Source: Streptomyces sp. NBC_00440 (GTDB lineage: Bacteria > Actinomycetota > Actinomycetes > Streptomycetales > Streptomycetaceae). Taken from it: a stretch of 64,000 nucleotides of DNA. Each line of letters opens with the position of its first letter. Position 1 is the stretch's first letter. Below the pieces are notes generated by a model. It saw nothing but the letters and a program-made list of their open reading frames with translations, was not told where the DNA came from and ran no database searches. Position numbers and translations under genes: made by a program. The DNA is taken from positions 3,645,001 to 3,709,000 of the forward strand of contig NZ_CP107921.1 of NCBI RefSeq assembly GCF_036014215.1. The letters run 5' to 3'. This document shows, in pieces, positions 53,456 to 61,113 of the stretch.

Positions 53456-54862
53456 TTACGCCCCCGCGGCCCGCCGCCCGCCGCCGCGCGGCAGCATCAG
53501 CGTCGCGCCCGTCGTCAGTACGAGCCCGGCCGCCGCGAGCAGCATGCTCCACCGCATGCCGGCCAGGAACGTGCCCGCCCCCGCGAGCAGCGCCCCGAAG
53601 ACCGCCACCGCGATCGCCCCGCCCACCTGACGGCCGGTGTTGAGTACGGCGCCCGCGGTGCCCGCCCGCTCCGCGGGTACCGCGTCGAGCAGCAGCGCGG
53701 TCAGCGCCGGAACGGTGAGCGCCCCGCCGAGGCCGACCGGCACCATCAGCGCCGCCACCACCCACACATTCGTATGCGCGCCGACCGTGGTCAGCGCCAC
53801 CAGCCCGGCCGCCCCGACCAGTTGTCCCGACACCATCGGCATCCGCGGCCCGAACCGTGCGGCCAGCTTCGCGGAGGCCAGGTTCACCACGGCGACCAGT
53901 GCCGTCATCGGAATGAACATCACGCCCGCGTGCAGCGCGGACTGCCCGCGCTCCTGCTGGAGGTACAGACTGAAGATGAACACCCCGCCGTAGTAGGCGG
54001 CATTGAGCATGAAGCCGACCACCAGGGAGACCGCCACCACCCGCGAGCGGAACAGCGGAAGCGGAAGCATCGGATGCGCGCCCCTGGCCTGCGCGGCGAG
54101 GAAGGCGGCCGCAGCGGCCACAGCCACCAGCAGTGACACCACCACGAACGGCCGGCCGAAGCCCTTGTCGCCGCCCTCGATCACGCCGTACGTCAACGCG
54201 CCCATCGCGACCACCGCTGTCACCTGCCCGACCGCGTCCAAGCGCGCGGGCAGCCGCGGGGAGGCCGGCACCCGGGCGAGCAGAGCGAGGGCCAGCAGGC
54301 CCGCCGGCAGGTTCACGAAGAAGATCCACCGCCACCCCACGGAAGCGGTGAGCGCCCCGCCGACCACCGGCCCGGCCGCCACCGCGACCGCGCCGCCCAC
54401 GGTCCAGACGGCGATCGCCCGCGCCCGCTTCGCCTGGTCCGGGAAACCCTGCCGGACCAGCGCGAGCGACGCCGGCATCATCACCGCCGCCGCACCCCCC
54501 TGCACCAGCCGGGCGACCACCAACACGCCGATCCCGGGCGCCAGTCCGCATGCGGCAGAGGCCAGCGCGAAGAGCACAAGACCGCCGCCGTACGCCCGCC
54601 GGGCCCCGATACGGTCGGAGAGCGCGCCCGCGGAGAGCATCAGCGCGGCGAATATCAGCGTGTAGCCGTCGACCACCCACTGCAGACCGGACATTCCCAC
54701 GCCGAGGCTGCGCCCGATGCCGGGCAGTGCGACGGTGACGATCAACGCGTCCAGCGAGATGAGGAAGAAGCCCAGCAAGGCGGCGCCGAGCACCACCCGA
54801 GGGCCACCCCGGGCGGCGGACGGCGATGCCGCGGCGAGTGAGGCGGGAGCGGAGGTGGTCAT
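53456..54862 (-). CDS. MFS exporter, DHA2 family
   Basis: The 468-residue product has about 14 membrane segments, TM1 FLISLDALIVTVALPGIGRS, motif A GALSDRIGARRAYGG and motif C TVGGAVAVAAGPVVGGALT. Its ATG overlaps the stop of the SnoaL-like gene by 4 nt (ATGA), so both belong to one operon with the hydrolase. Likely drug or metabolite efflux. Confidence 0.92.
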   Translation of the reverse strand: MTTSAPASLAAASPSAARGGPRVVLGAALLGFFLISLDALIVTVALPGIGRSLGVGMSGLQWVVDGYTLIFAALMLSAGALSDRIGARRAYGGGLVLFALASAACGLAPGIGVLVVARLVQGGAAAVMMPASLALVRQGFPDQAKRARAIAVWTVGGAVAVAAGPVVGGALTASVGWRWIFFVNLPAGLLALALLARVPASPRLPARLDAVGQVTAVVAMGALTYGVIEGGDKGFGRPFVVVSLLVAVAAAAAFLAAQARGAHPMLPLPLFRSRVVAVSLVVGFMLNAAYYGGVFIFSLYLQQERGQSALHAGVMFIPMTALVAVVNLASAKLAARFGPRMPMVSGQLVGAAGLVALTTVGAHTNVWVVAALMVPVGLGGALTVPALTALLLDAVPAERAGTAGAVLNTGRQVGGAIAVAVFGALLAGAGTFLAGMRWSMLLAAAGLVLTTGATLMLPRGGGRRAAGA

Positions 54863-55362
54863 CGTCGGGCAGCCGCCTGTGCGGGAAGGTCCTGGTTGCC
54901 GTCGCCCCAGGCCGCGGTCATCACCACGGTGTGGATCAACCAGCGGCCGCCGCTCCGGGCCAGCTCCCACCGGTAGTCGCCGCCGAGCGTCCACAGCGGA
55001 GCCCCATGGGCGGTGGCCAGCCGGTGCGTGGCCTGGAAGGAGGCCGTGCAGACAGCGCGGTCCCCGTCGATCTCGACGAGCTGGTTGGCGATCAGATGCT
55101 GGGTGGCGTCGTAGCCGCCGAGCGTCGCCGACCAGGCGTCGGCGATCTCCTGCGGGGTGAGCTGGGCCGGCGCACCGCCGCTCAGGCTCGTGTAGTCGAG
55201 CAGCACCTTCTCGGCGAACAGCCCGCGCAGCAGCTCCCATTCACGGCGATCCGCGTGCACGGCCATCCGCGTGCAGGTCTCGGCGACCGCGTACTTGGAC
55301 TCAATGGACCCGACGCACTCAACGGACCCGACTGACTCGACTGACTCGACTGACTCGGACAT
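54859..55362 (-). CDS. SnoaL-like/NTF2-fold protein
   Basis: The 167-residue product has a cone-shaped NTF2 fold, with YAVAETCTRMAVHADRREW, LRGLFAEKVLLDYTSLSGG and RWLIHTVVMTAAWGDGN. This branch includes steroid isomerase- and dehydratase-like enzymes. The first 20 residues are an (E)SVES repeat coded by GACTGACTC-type DNA repeats, unlike the family. Central gene of a three-gene operon. Confidence 0.85.
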   Translation of the reverse strand: MSESVESVESVGSVECVGSIESKYAVAETCTRMAVHADRREWELLRGLFAEKVLLDYTSLSGGAPAQLTPQEIADAWSATLGGYDATQHLIANQLVEIDGDRAVCTASFQATHRLATAHGAPLWTLGGDYRWELARSGGRWLIHTVVMTAAWGDGNQDLPAQAAARR

Positions 55363-55394
55363 GACGGGTGACCTCCTGTCGGCAGTACGGGTGT

Positions 55395-56294
55395 TCACAG
55401 CGTGCGGGCGAAGTGCTCGGCCGCCGCATCCGCGGCGAGGCCGACCTGCGGCGCCCGGTCGTAGAAGTCGAACTGGACTCCCCCGGTCCACAGGAACTTC
55501 CGGTCTCCCGTGAGGCCGTCGTAGAAGAGGCGGGCCCCGTCCGGGATGGCGGCGTCCTCGCTGTGCACGAGCAGCACGGGCGCGGAAACCTTCGGAGCGA
55601 GCGCGACGGCGTCGAAGTCCAGCCACTCGGACCAGGCCATGACGGCATACCGGTTGGGCCACTGCGCGATCCCGCCGCGCTCCGGGTTGAGGTAGAAGTC
55701 GATGTCGAAGGGCATGGCCGCGTCCGGGTCACTTCCACTGACCACCGGCACATAGACGACCTCTCCGCTCTCCTCGTACCGCCGCCGCGCCGCGGCCGCC
55801 GCCGTCCTCTTCGCCTCGATGCCCTCGGCCCCGCCGTAGTTCTGCTCGCAGATACGACGGTCGTGCAGCCACGGCGCCACCAGCGCCAGCGACCCCACCC
55901 GTGCGTCATCGGCGGCGAAGGCGCTCGCGTACATCGCCCCGGCGCACACCCCCAACGCGCCCAGTTGCCCGTCGGCCACCGCCGGTTGGGCGCTGAGGAA
56001 GTCCGCAGCCGCGCGGAGATCGCGGATCTTCAGCTCCGCCGACTCGTAGTCACGGGGCTCGCCTTCGGACTCGCCGTAACCGGTGAAGTCGAAGGCCAGC
56101 GCCGCATAGCCGCGCCGCGCCAGTTCCTCGGCGTACCGGTCGGCCATCTGCTCCTTGACGCTGGTCCACGTCCCGGCCACCACGACGCCCGCCACCGGAC
56201 GGACCGCACCGGCCCCGTCGGGGTCGGGCAGAAAGAGATGACCGGCGAGCTCGGCCGTATCGCTGACGAAGCGCACCTGTTCACACAGGGGCAT
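55395..56294 (-). CDS. Alpha/beta hydrolase with Cys nucleophile
   Basis: The 299-residue hydrolase has an oxyanion region VAGVVVAGTWTSVKEQM and the nucleophile elbow ALGVCAGAMYA. Cys sits where most hydrolases have Ser, as in dienelactone hydrolases. The acid and His would be in LLVHSEDAAIPDG and the C-terminal VQFDFYDR area; a clear catalytic His in the usual place is not obvious. It is the first gene of the operon with the SnoaL-like protein and the exporter. Confidence 0.85.
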   Translation of the reverse strand: MPLCEQVRFVSDTAELAGHLFLPDPDGAGAVRPVAGVVVAGTWTSVKEQMADRYAEELARRGYAALAFDFTGYGESEGEPRDYESAELKIRDLRAAADFLSAQPAVADGQLGALGVCAGAMYASAFAADDARVGSLALVAPWLHDRRICEQNYGGAEGIEAKRTAAAAARRRYEESGEVVYVPVVSGSDPDAAMPFDIDFYLNPERGGIAQWPNRYAVMAWSEWLDFDAVALAPKVSAPVLLVHSEDAAIPDGARLFYDGLTGDRKFLWTGGVQFDFYDRAPQVGLAADAAAEHFARTL

Positions 56295-56434
56295 AGCGGG
56301 GCTCCTCGGGAAAGGGGGATACGCGGATGCACGGACGCCCGGCATGCAGACGTCGACCAGCCGCCAACGCCTCCACGCTGACATCCGGCGCCCCCTCGAA
56401 CAACGCCCGATGTGTAAGCCCAGGTTGAGCAGAG

Positions 56435-56752
56435 CTAAACCACACCGCCGGACGGTGGTGGAGCATGCCCGTCGACGATCCGCTGCAGCGCCGCGACCTG
56501 ACGCTCCAGGGCTTCGCGGCCCGCAGCACTGAGGTTCAGCCAAGTACGGGGGCGCTTGCCCACGTAGCCCTTCCGCACCTCCACGTAACCGTGCGAGGAC
56601 AACGTCCCCACCTGCTTGGACAGTGCGGACGCCGACAGCCCCGCCGCCTCGCGCACCCAGCCGAACTCCGCCCACTCCGTACCGGCGAGCAACGACACGA
56701 TCGACAGGCGGGTGGGCTCCAGCAGCACCGGGTCGAAGTCAGGACGAGCCAT
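56435..56752 (-). CDS. Winged-helix regulator (HTH_34/ArsR-like)
   Basis: The 105-residue product starts MARPDFDPVLLEPTRLSIV, then WVREAAGLSASALSKQVGTL and the wing GYVEVRKGYVGKRPRTWLNLS. This fits the HTH_34 (PF13601-type) group. Its start overlaps the stop of the membrane-protein gene by 14 nt, so the two form a unit. The palindrome at 57286-57312 is its likely autoregulatory operator. Confidence 0.87.
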   Translation of the reverse strand: MARPDFDPVLLEPTRLSIVSLLAGTEWAEFGWVREAAGLSASALSKQVGTLSSHGYVEVRKGYVGKRPRTWLNLSAAGREALERQVAALQRIVDGHAPPPSGGVV

Positions 56753-57257
56753 CGAGCGCCCCGGCCCGTCCACGTTCCCCGCCCGCGGCAAGAGAGGCCA
56801 GACCGCGCTGGAGACGGCTCCCGAAGAGGATCAGGACCGCGCCCAGCACGGCGCCGATGACCGTCCGGGCGTACGGGACGGACAGGTCCTGGTGCGGCAC
56901 GAAGGCTGCGACCGCCCCGAGGACCACCACCGCCAGGATGGCCACCCTGCTCCACAGCGCGAACCGGGGCGAGACCGCGTCGTGCCGCACCCTGGTCGGC
57001 CGCCCCAGCACGGCGGAGCCGCGCCTGCTCCGCAGCAGCACCGCATAGGCGACGGCGATGGCGGCGAAGGCGATGTTCACCACGGACTCAACGCGCTGCC
57101 CGAAGAAGTCGGGCGCCGCGAGCAGAGCGAAGACGGCGAGGCCGAAGAGGACAGCCACCCAGCGCGAGTCCCGCGCCGAACCGAGGGCCTCCTCCCGTCG
57201 CCGTTGGACGTCCTGCAGGGCACGGGATGCCTCGGCCGGTGTGGGGTGTCGGGTCAT
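56739..57257 (-). CDS. Four-TM membrane protein paired with HTH_34 regulator
   Basis: The 172-residue product starts at ATG 57257 with AAGGAGG. After a helical cytoplasmic start (ALQDVQRRREEAL) it has four membrane segments (WVAVLFGLAVFALLAA, VVNIAFAAIAVAYAVLL, VAILAVVVLGAVAAFV, VIGAVLGAVLILFG). Members of this small family often precede HTH_34 regulators. Function unknown; a membrane sensor for the regulator is an inference. Confidence 0.8.
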   Translation of the reverse strand: MTRHPTPAEASRALQDVQRRREEALGSARDSRWVAVLFGLAVFALLAAPDFFGQRVESVVNIAFAAIAVAYAVLLRSRRGSAVLGRPTRVRHDAVSPRFALWSRVAILAVVVLGAVAAFVPHQDLSVPYARTVIGAVLGAVLILFGSRLQRGLASLAAGGERGRAGALDGSS

Positions 57258-57285
57258 GACGTCCTCCTTGGTGTTTTTCAACCGG

Positions 57286-57312
57286 AACTACTTTCCTAAG
57301 AGGAAAGTAGTT
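57286..57312. promoter_or_regulatory. Perfect palindromic operator of HTH_34 unit
   Basis: AACTACTTTCCT-AAG-AGGAAAGTAGTT has perfect 12-bp arms. It lies 29 nt before the ATG at 57257. A further TTTCC follows, giving a nested GGAAA-GTAGT-TTCC repeat. Its AT content stands out from the surroundings. Confidence 0.8.
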
Positions 57313-57416
57313 TCCTGGAAGGGAGTCGTCAAGTGGAGGACGGACGGGCCGTCAAGTGGCTCGCGGCCAGAAAGGGTTCGGCTCCCTGGGCCGGGGACGG
57401 CCCAGGGAGCTGTGAT

Positions 57417-57839
57417 CTACCGGGACGCGCCGGGATAGACGGCGGTCGCACGGATCTCGACGAGAAGTCCCGGGCTGGCGAGGCCGCTGACACCGATCAG
57501 CGACCAGGTCGGGAAGGGCGCTTTGATGAGGCGCTGCTTGGCCTCGCTGAAGCCGGGCAGGTGCTGGTGGATGTCGACGTGGTAGCTGGTCACGTCGACG
57601 AGGGCGGTCAGGTCGAGGTTCTCCAGCCGGAGGATCTCCTCGATGCGCCGGATGGCGATCTCGGTCTGCTCCTCAATGGCGTCCGGGATGGTTCCGTCGG
57701 CGCGGCGGCCGATGGTTCCGGCGATGAACAGGAGGCCATCCGCGCGGACCGCGGCGGAATAGCCGAAGCGGGCGAAGGCGCCGGTGGTCTCTCCGAAGAC
57801 TTCGGAGTCCTCGGGGACCTCGACGGTGTAGGTGGTCAT
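57417..57839 (-). CDS. RidA-family protein
   Basis: The 140-residue YjgF/YER057c/UK114-type protein shows YSAAVRADGLLFIAGTIG and the C-terminal LVEIRATAVYPG. The catalytic Arg of deaminating RidA would be in VEIRATA and is present. RidA enzymes hydrolyse reactive enamines/imines. It lies 64 nt after the HD gene on the same strand, suggesting an operon. ATG 57839 follows AAGGGAA. Confidence 0.9.
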   Translation of the reverse strand: MTTYTVEVPEDSEVFGETTGAFARFGYSAAVRADGLLFIAGTIGRRADGTIPDAIEEQTEIAIRRIEEILRLENLDLTALVDVTSYHVDIHQHLPGFSEAKQRLIKAPFPTWSLIGVSGLASPGLLVEIRATAVYPGASR

Positions 57840-57903
57840 GGCGATGAGTTCCCTTTTTCGTTGACTGGGCTTCGTTTCCGGCTCGGTCGTGGAGCCGGCG
57901 GGC

Positions 57904-58578
57904 TCAGTTGCCCCACCGGGAGGAACGGCAGGCATGTTCCAGCCGGGTCCGGCCGAAGAAGTCGCGTTCACGCAGGAGTTCGCCGGGAATGGAGTACCTG
58001 GGTGCGTTCTTCGGGTCCTTCGCTGCCTGCGCGACGATCGCGTCGGTCAGTGAGCGGACCATTTCCAGCCGTGGATAGGCGGTGTGGACGGCGTCGGCCT
58101 GCTCGTCGGTGACAGCGTCGACATGCCGGGCCCCCAGCGGGCCGCCGAAGTCGAGGGCGACGCCCTCCCGGACGAGTACGCAGAGCGTGCCGCGGCGTTC
58201 CGCGATGCCAGGAGAGGTGTGCAGGGCGATGGCCTGCCAGACCTGGTCGGCGTCGGCGGTGGACGTCCCCTGCTGAACGAGGAATTCGGCAGCCCGGTCG
58301 GCGCCTTCGACCTCGAAACGCTCACGGTGCGGGCCATCGGACGCAACGCCGAGGTCGTGCATCGCGCAGGCGGCGAACAGCAGGTCGTCGTCGTAGTCCC
58401 GGCCGGCGGCCAGGCCGAGGCGGGCGGCCACCACTCTGGCGAACAGATAGGTGCGGGCGCTGTGGTTGAACACGGAGGGCGTGTGCACCGGCCGGATGAG
58501 TTTCACGACGGCGTCGGCAAGAGGTGTGCCGGGCAGTGTGATCAGGTCGGTGGCCGCCTCGTGGGGAGGTTCGGTCAT
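57904..58578 (-). CDS. HD-domain hydrolase, cyanamide-hydratase-like
   Basis: The 224-residue product has the HD layout with HSARTYLFARVVAARLGL, then CAMHDLGVA (the HD pair), and later His in IALHTSP. This resembles the cyanamide hydratase (Ddi2) branch more than nucleotide phosphohydrolases. The likely reaction is hydration or hydrolysis of a small nitrogen compound. It is divergent from a GlxA regulator and followed by RidA. Confidence 0.82.
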   Translation of the reverse strand: MTEPPHEAATDLITLPGTPLADAVVKLIRPVHTPSVFNHSARTYLFARVVAARLGLAAGRDYDDDLLFAACAMHDLGVASDGPHRERFEVEGADRAAEFLVQQGTSTADADQVWQAIALHTSPGIAERRGTLCVLVREGVALDFGGPLGARHVDAVTDEQADAVHTAYPRLEMVRSLTDAIVAQAAKDPKNAPRYSIPGELLRERDFFGRTRLEHACRSSRWGN

Positions 58579-58615
58579 GACTTCATCGTGGCCGCGCCCC
58601 CACCGACCCCGCGAG

Positions 58616-58650
58616 TGGCAAAAATCCCTGACTTCGATAGGATTTTGCCA
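58616..58650. promoter_or_regulatory. Inverted repeat between HD gene and glxA-like gene
   Basis: TGGCAAAAATCC (58616-58627) and GGATTTTGCCA (58640-58650) pair with one bulged A over 12 nt. The right arm ends at the start codon of the GlxA-like gene, so binding would block its expression. It is a candidate site for that regulator. Confidence 0.6.
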
Positions 58651-59612
58651 TGGCGGTGCATCGAGTCGCGGTCCTGGCGCTGGACGGGGTCACCCCGCTC
58701 GACCTGGCGATCCCGACGCAGATCTTCAGCGCCCGGCCGGAAACGCCCTACGAGATGACCCTGTGCGCGCTCGGCGCGAAGGTGACCACCAGCGCAGGGT
58801 TCTCGCTGCTCGCCGGTGGGGACCTGGAGCAGGTGCGCGCCGCCGACACCGTGATCGTGCCGGGATTCGAGCCGGTCATCCGGCCTCCGGACGCCGTGCT
58901 CGCCGCGCTGGCCGAGGCCCGCGACCGTGGTCGGCGCGTGGTGTCGATCTGTACGGGAGCCTTCGCGCCGGCCGCAGCGGGCCTCCTGGACGGTCTGCAC
59001 GCCACGACCCACTGGAAGCACATCGAGGAACTCGAACGGGACTTCCCCGCCGTCACGGTCGACCGCGACGTGCTGTATGTCGACGAGGGTGACGTCCTCA
59101 CCTCGGCCGGGGTGTGCTGCGGCATCGACCTCTGCCTGCACATCGTGCGCCGTGACCTGGGAGCGGGGATCGCCAACGAGATCGCCCGCGCCCTGGTCGC
59201 CGCCCCACACCGGGACGGCGGACAGGCTCAGTACGTACCCGCTCCGGTCGCGGTGGCCGGTGAAGCCTCCCTCTCCGCCACCCGGGGATGGGCCCTGCAG
59301 CGACTCGAAGAGCCACTCACACTGCCGGCGCTCGCCCGCCACGCCGGCCTGTCGCAGCGCACCTTCATCCGCCGGTTCGCCGAAGAGACCGGCACGACCC
59401 CGCTGCGGTGGCTGCTCAACGCCCGGCTCGGCCGGGCACGGGAACTGCTGGAAACCACGGACCACCCGGTGGACCGGGTGGCGAGCGACTGCGGGCTGGG
59501 CACAGCCGCCAACCTGCGTCTGCACTTCCGCCGCGCACTCGACACCACGCCCACTGCCTACCGGCGCACCTTCTGGTACTCCAACCACCGCACACAGCAG
59601 CCACTTCCGTGA
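58650..59612 (+). CDS. GlxA-family AraC-type regulator (DJ-1/PfpI domain)
   Basis: The 320-residue product has an N-terminal DJ-1/PfpI domain (VAVLALDGVTPLDLAIPTQI) with the Cys elbow VVSICTGAFAPAAAG. A double-HTH AraC domain follows from about 215 (LTLPALARHAGLSQRTFIRRFAEE and VASDCGLGTAANLRLHFRR). It likely senses a small molecule and controls the divergent HD-RidA pair. Confidence 0.92.
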   Translation: MAVHRVAVLALDGVTPLDLAIPTQIFSARPETPYEMTLCALGAKVTTSAGFSLLAGGDLEQVRAADTVIVPGFEPVIRPPDAVLAALAEARDRGRRVVSICTGAFAPAAAGLLDGLHATTHWKHIEELERDFPAVTVDRDVLYVDEGDVLTSAGVCCGIDLCLHIVRRDLGAGIANEIARALVAAPHRDGGQAQYVPAPVAVAGEASLSATRGWALQRLEEPLTLPALARHAGLSQRTFIRRFAEETGTTPLRWLLNARLGRARELLETTDHPVDRVASDCGLGTAANLRLHFRRALDTTPTAYRRTFWYSNHRTQQPLP

Positions 59613-59793
59613 CCGTGGACCCGGACCACCCCGTCGCCGGACTCATGCACGGTCGGCGCAGAGACCACGGCCGCACGCGGGCAACGCGTGCACCCCAAGC
59701 GTCACGTGTTCGGCCGCTCCGGTTTCCCTGCTCCGCAAGCGAGTCCCGCCATCCTGACCATCGCCTACTGGTAGTCGGGCAAGGCGAATCCGA

Positions 59794-59970
59794 CTACGTA
59801 TACGTCCTGTGCCGGGCCGGCAGCGCACACGCCGACGTTCCGCCCGGCATCCGCTGACGATTATTCGCCACGAGCCGGTAGACCCCCCAGGCCGCCCATC
59901 GCACAGGGGGCAGGGTCAGCAACGCTCCCAACAACGGCCATCCACTGCCTGGACGCTCGAAGATGGCGAG
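59794..59970 (-). pseudogene. C-terminal remnant of a DCC-family (DUF393) oxidoreductase
   Basis: The frame reads FERPGSGWPLLGALLTLPPV, then VYRLVANNRQRMPGG and a last Cys, which matches the end of DCC1-like thiol-disulfide oxidoreductases. The N-terminal DxDCxxC part is missing, so this is a fragment. The 177 nt between it and the GlxA gene hold nothing recognised. Confidence 0.55.
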
Positions 59971-60002
59971 GTCATGTCGCTGAGACGGCGCTGATCGCTG
60001 CG

Positions 60003-60305
60003 TCAGAGCCGGAACTCGGCGTGCGGCGTGCGGCGTGCGGCGTGCGGCGTGCGGCGTGCGGCGTGCGGCGTGCGGCGTGCGGCGTGCGGCGTGGCACGCT
60101 GCCACACGGCCTCGAAGGCCGCTTCACAGGGCTTCGCCAAGTCCGGTGCTTCGCTGAGCTCCAGCTCCACGTTCCCGCCCTCACCGTCGAGATGGTTGAC
60201 GAGTACGACGCGGGAGTCAAACAGCCAGAAGTCGTTCCCGGGCAGAGCGATGTCGGTGGCTTTCCGGCGGCTCAGCCACCGCACCTGCTCACCGGCGGCG
60301 ATCCG
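60003..60305 (-). pseudogene. Truncated DUF6879 gene with in-frame heptamer expansion
   Basis: The frame reads AAGEQVRWLSRRKATDIALP, GNDFWLFDSRVVLVNHLDG, CEAAFEAVWQRATPH and ends EFRL, the C-terminal third of DUF6879 proteins of Streptomyces. Homology begins abruptly near 60305, where it meets the 3' end of arsC. Between ATPHA and EFRL there is an extra (PHAARRT)-type stretch of 21 residues, coded by nine extra copies of a 7-bp unit. The gene has lost its start and is not expected to work. Confidence 0.65.
60018..60094. repeat. 7-bp tandem repeat, 10 perfect copies plus one variant
   Basis: GGCGTGC repeats without interruption from 60018 to 60087 and ends with GGCGTGG at 60088-60094. It lies inside the 3' end of the DUF6879 remnant. 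Confidence 0.95.
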
Positions 60306-60715
60306 TCCGGGGAAATCTCGTTGATCAATCCCTCGACCAGCGTCTTGATCTCGTCGCGGATGGGGCGCACGGCTGCGACGCCCTGTCCGGCCGGGTCTTC
60401 GAGCTGCCAGTCGAGGTAGCGCTTGCCGGGGAAGACGGGGCAGGTGTCACCGCATCCCATCGTGATACAGACGTCCGACTCCTTGACCGCATCGACGGTG
60501 AGGATTTTCGGGGTCTCGGCAGAGATGTCGATACCGACCTCGGCCATCGCCTCGACGGCAGCAGGGTTCACCGCATCGCCGGGATGGGACCCGGCCGAGC
60601 GAACCTCGACGCGGTCTCCCGCGAGATGGGTCAGCCAGGCGGCTGCCATTTGGGAGCGACCCGCGTTGTGGACGCAGACGAACAGGACGGACGGCTTGCC
60701 AGGAGTCTCAGGCAT
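60272..60715 (-). CDS. arsC: Arsenate reductase (LMW protein-tyrosine-phosphatase fold)
   Basis: The 147-residue product has the P-loop VCVHNAGRSQMAAAW (CX5R), plus VRSAGSHPGDAVNP and the Asp loop of LDWQLEDPAG, as in thioredoxin- or mycothiol-linked ArsC. It reduces arsenate to arsenite in the cytoplasm. The last 12 residues (PDGSPPVSRCGG) are not family-like: they are read from the other frame of the DUF6879 remnant. It is divergent from arsR. Confidence 0.92.
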   Translation of the reverse strand: MPETPGKPSVLFVCVHNAGRSQMAAAWLTHLAGDRVEVRSAGSHPGDAVNPAAVEAMAEVGIDISAETPKILTVDAVKESDVCITMGCGDTCPVFPGKRYLDWQLEDPAGQGVAAVRPIRDEIKTLVEGLINEISPDGSPPVSRCGG

Positions 60716-60756
60716 GGGGGCTCTCTCGTCTCACGATGGCACCAGCCACCACTGAC

Positions 60757-60810
60757 ATCAGCGCATGCTGGCATCAGCAGGCACTGATGTGAGAGTATCA
60801 GCGCATGCTG
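60757..60810. promoter_or_regulatory. Direct-repeat control region of arsC/arsR
   Basis: ATCAGCGCATGCTG occurs twice (60757-60770 and 60797-60810), and further CATCAG/CTGATG motifs lie between. The second copy contains the arsR start codon. ArsR operators typically hold ATCA-type half sites. Confidence 0.6.
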
Positions 60811-61113
60811 ACTTCAGTCGATCCTGATGTGATCCGGGTGCTGGGCGATCCACTCCGCCTTCGGATCGTGGCCCTGCTGGCGCGGGAGACGCTCTGCATG
60901 ACACACCTGGTCGAGGAGACAGGTGCGAAGCAGACCAACCTGTCCAACCACATGAAGGTGCTGCGCGAGGCCGGCTTGGTGGAGACCGAACCCTGCGGGC
61001 GGTTCGTCTACTACAAGCTCCGCCCCGAGGTCCTGGCCCGCCTGTCCGAGCAGTTCGCCGACCTCGCTGCCTCTGCTCGTACTGCCGTCGCGAACAAGAG
61101 GGCCTGTCCGTGA
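60805..61113 (+). CDS. arsR: ArsR-family arsenic-responsive repressor
   Basis: The 102-residue winged-helix repressor has LGDPLRLRIVALLARETLCM, KQTNLSNHMKVLREAGLV and the wing CGRFVYYKLRP. Cysteines at about 32, 73 and near the C-terminus (RACP) could bind As(III). No ribosome site precedes ATG 60805, so the message may be leaderless. The stop overlaps the GTG start of acr3. Confidence 0.93.
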   Translation: MLTSVDPDVIRVLGDPLRLRIVALLARETLCMTHLVEETGAKQTNLSNHMKVLREAGLVETEPCGRFVYYKLRPEVLARLSEQFADLAASARTAVANKRACP

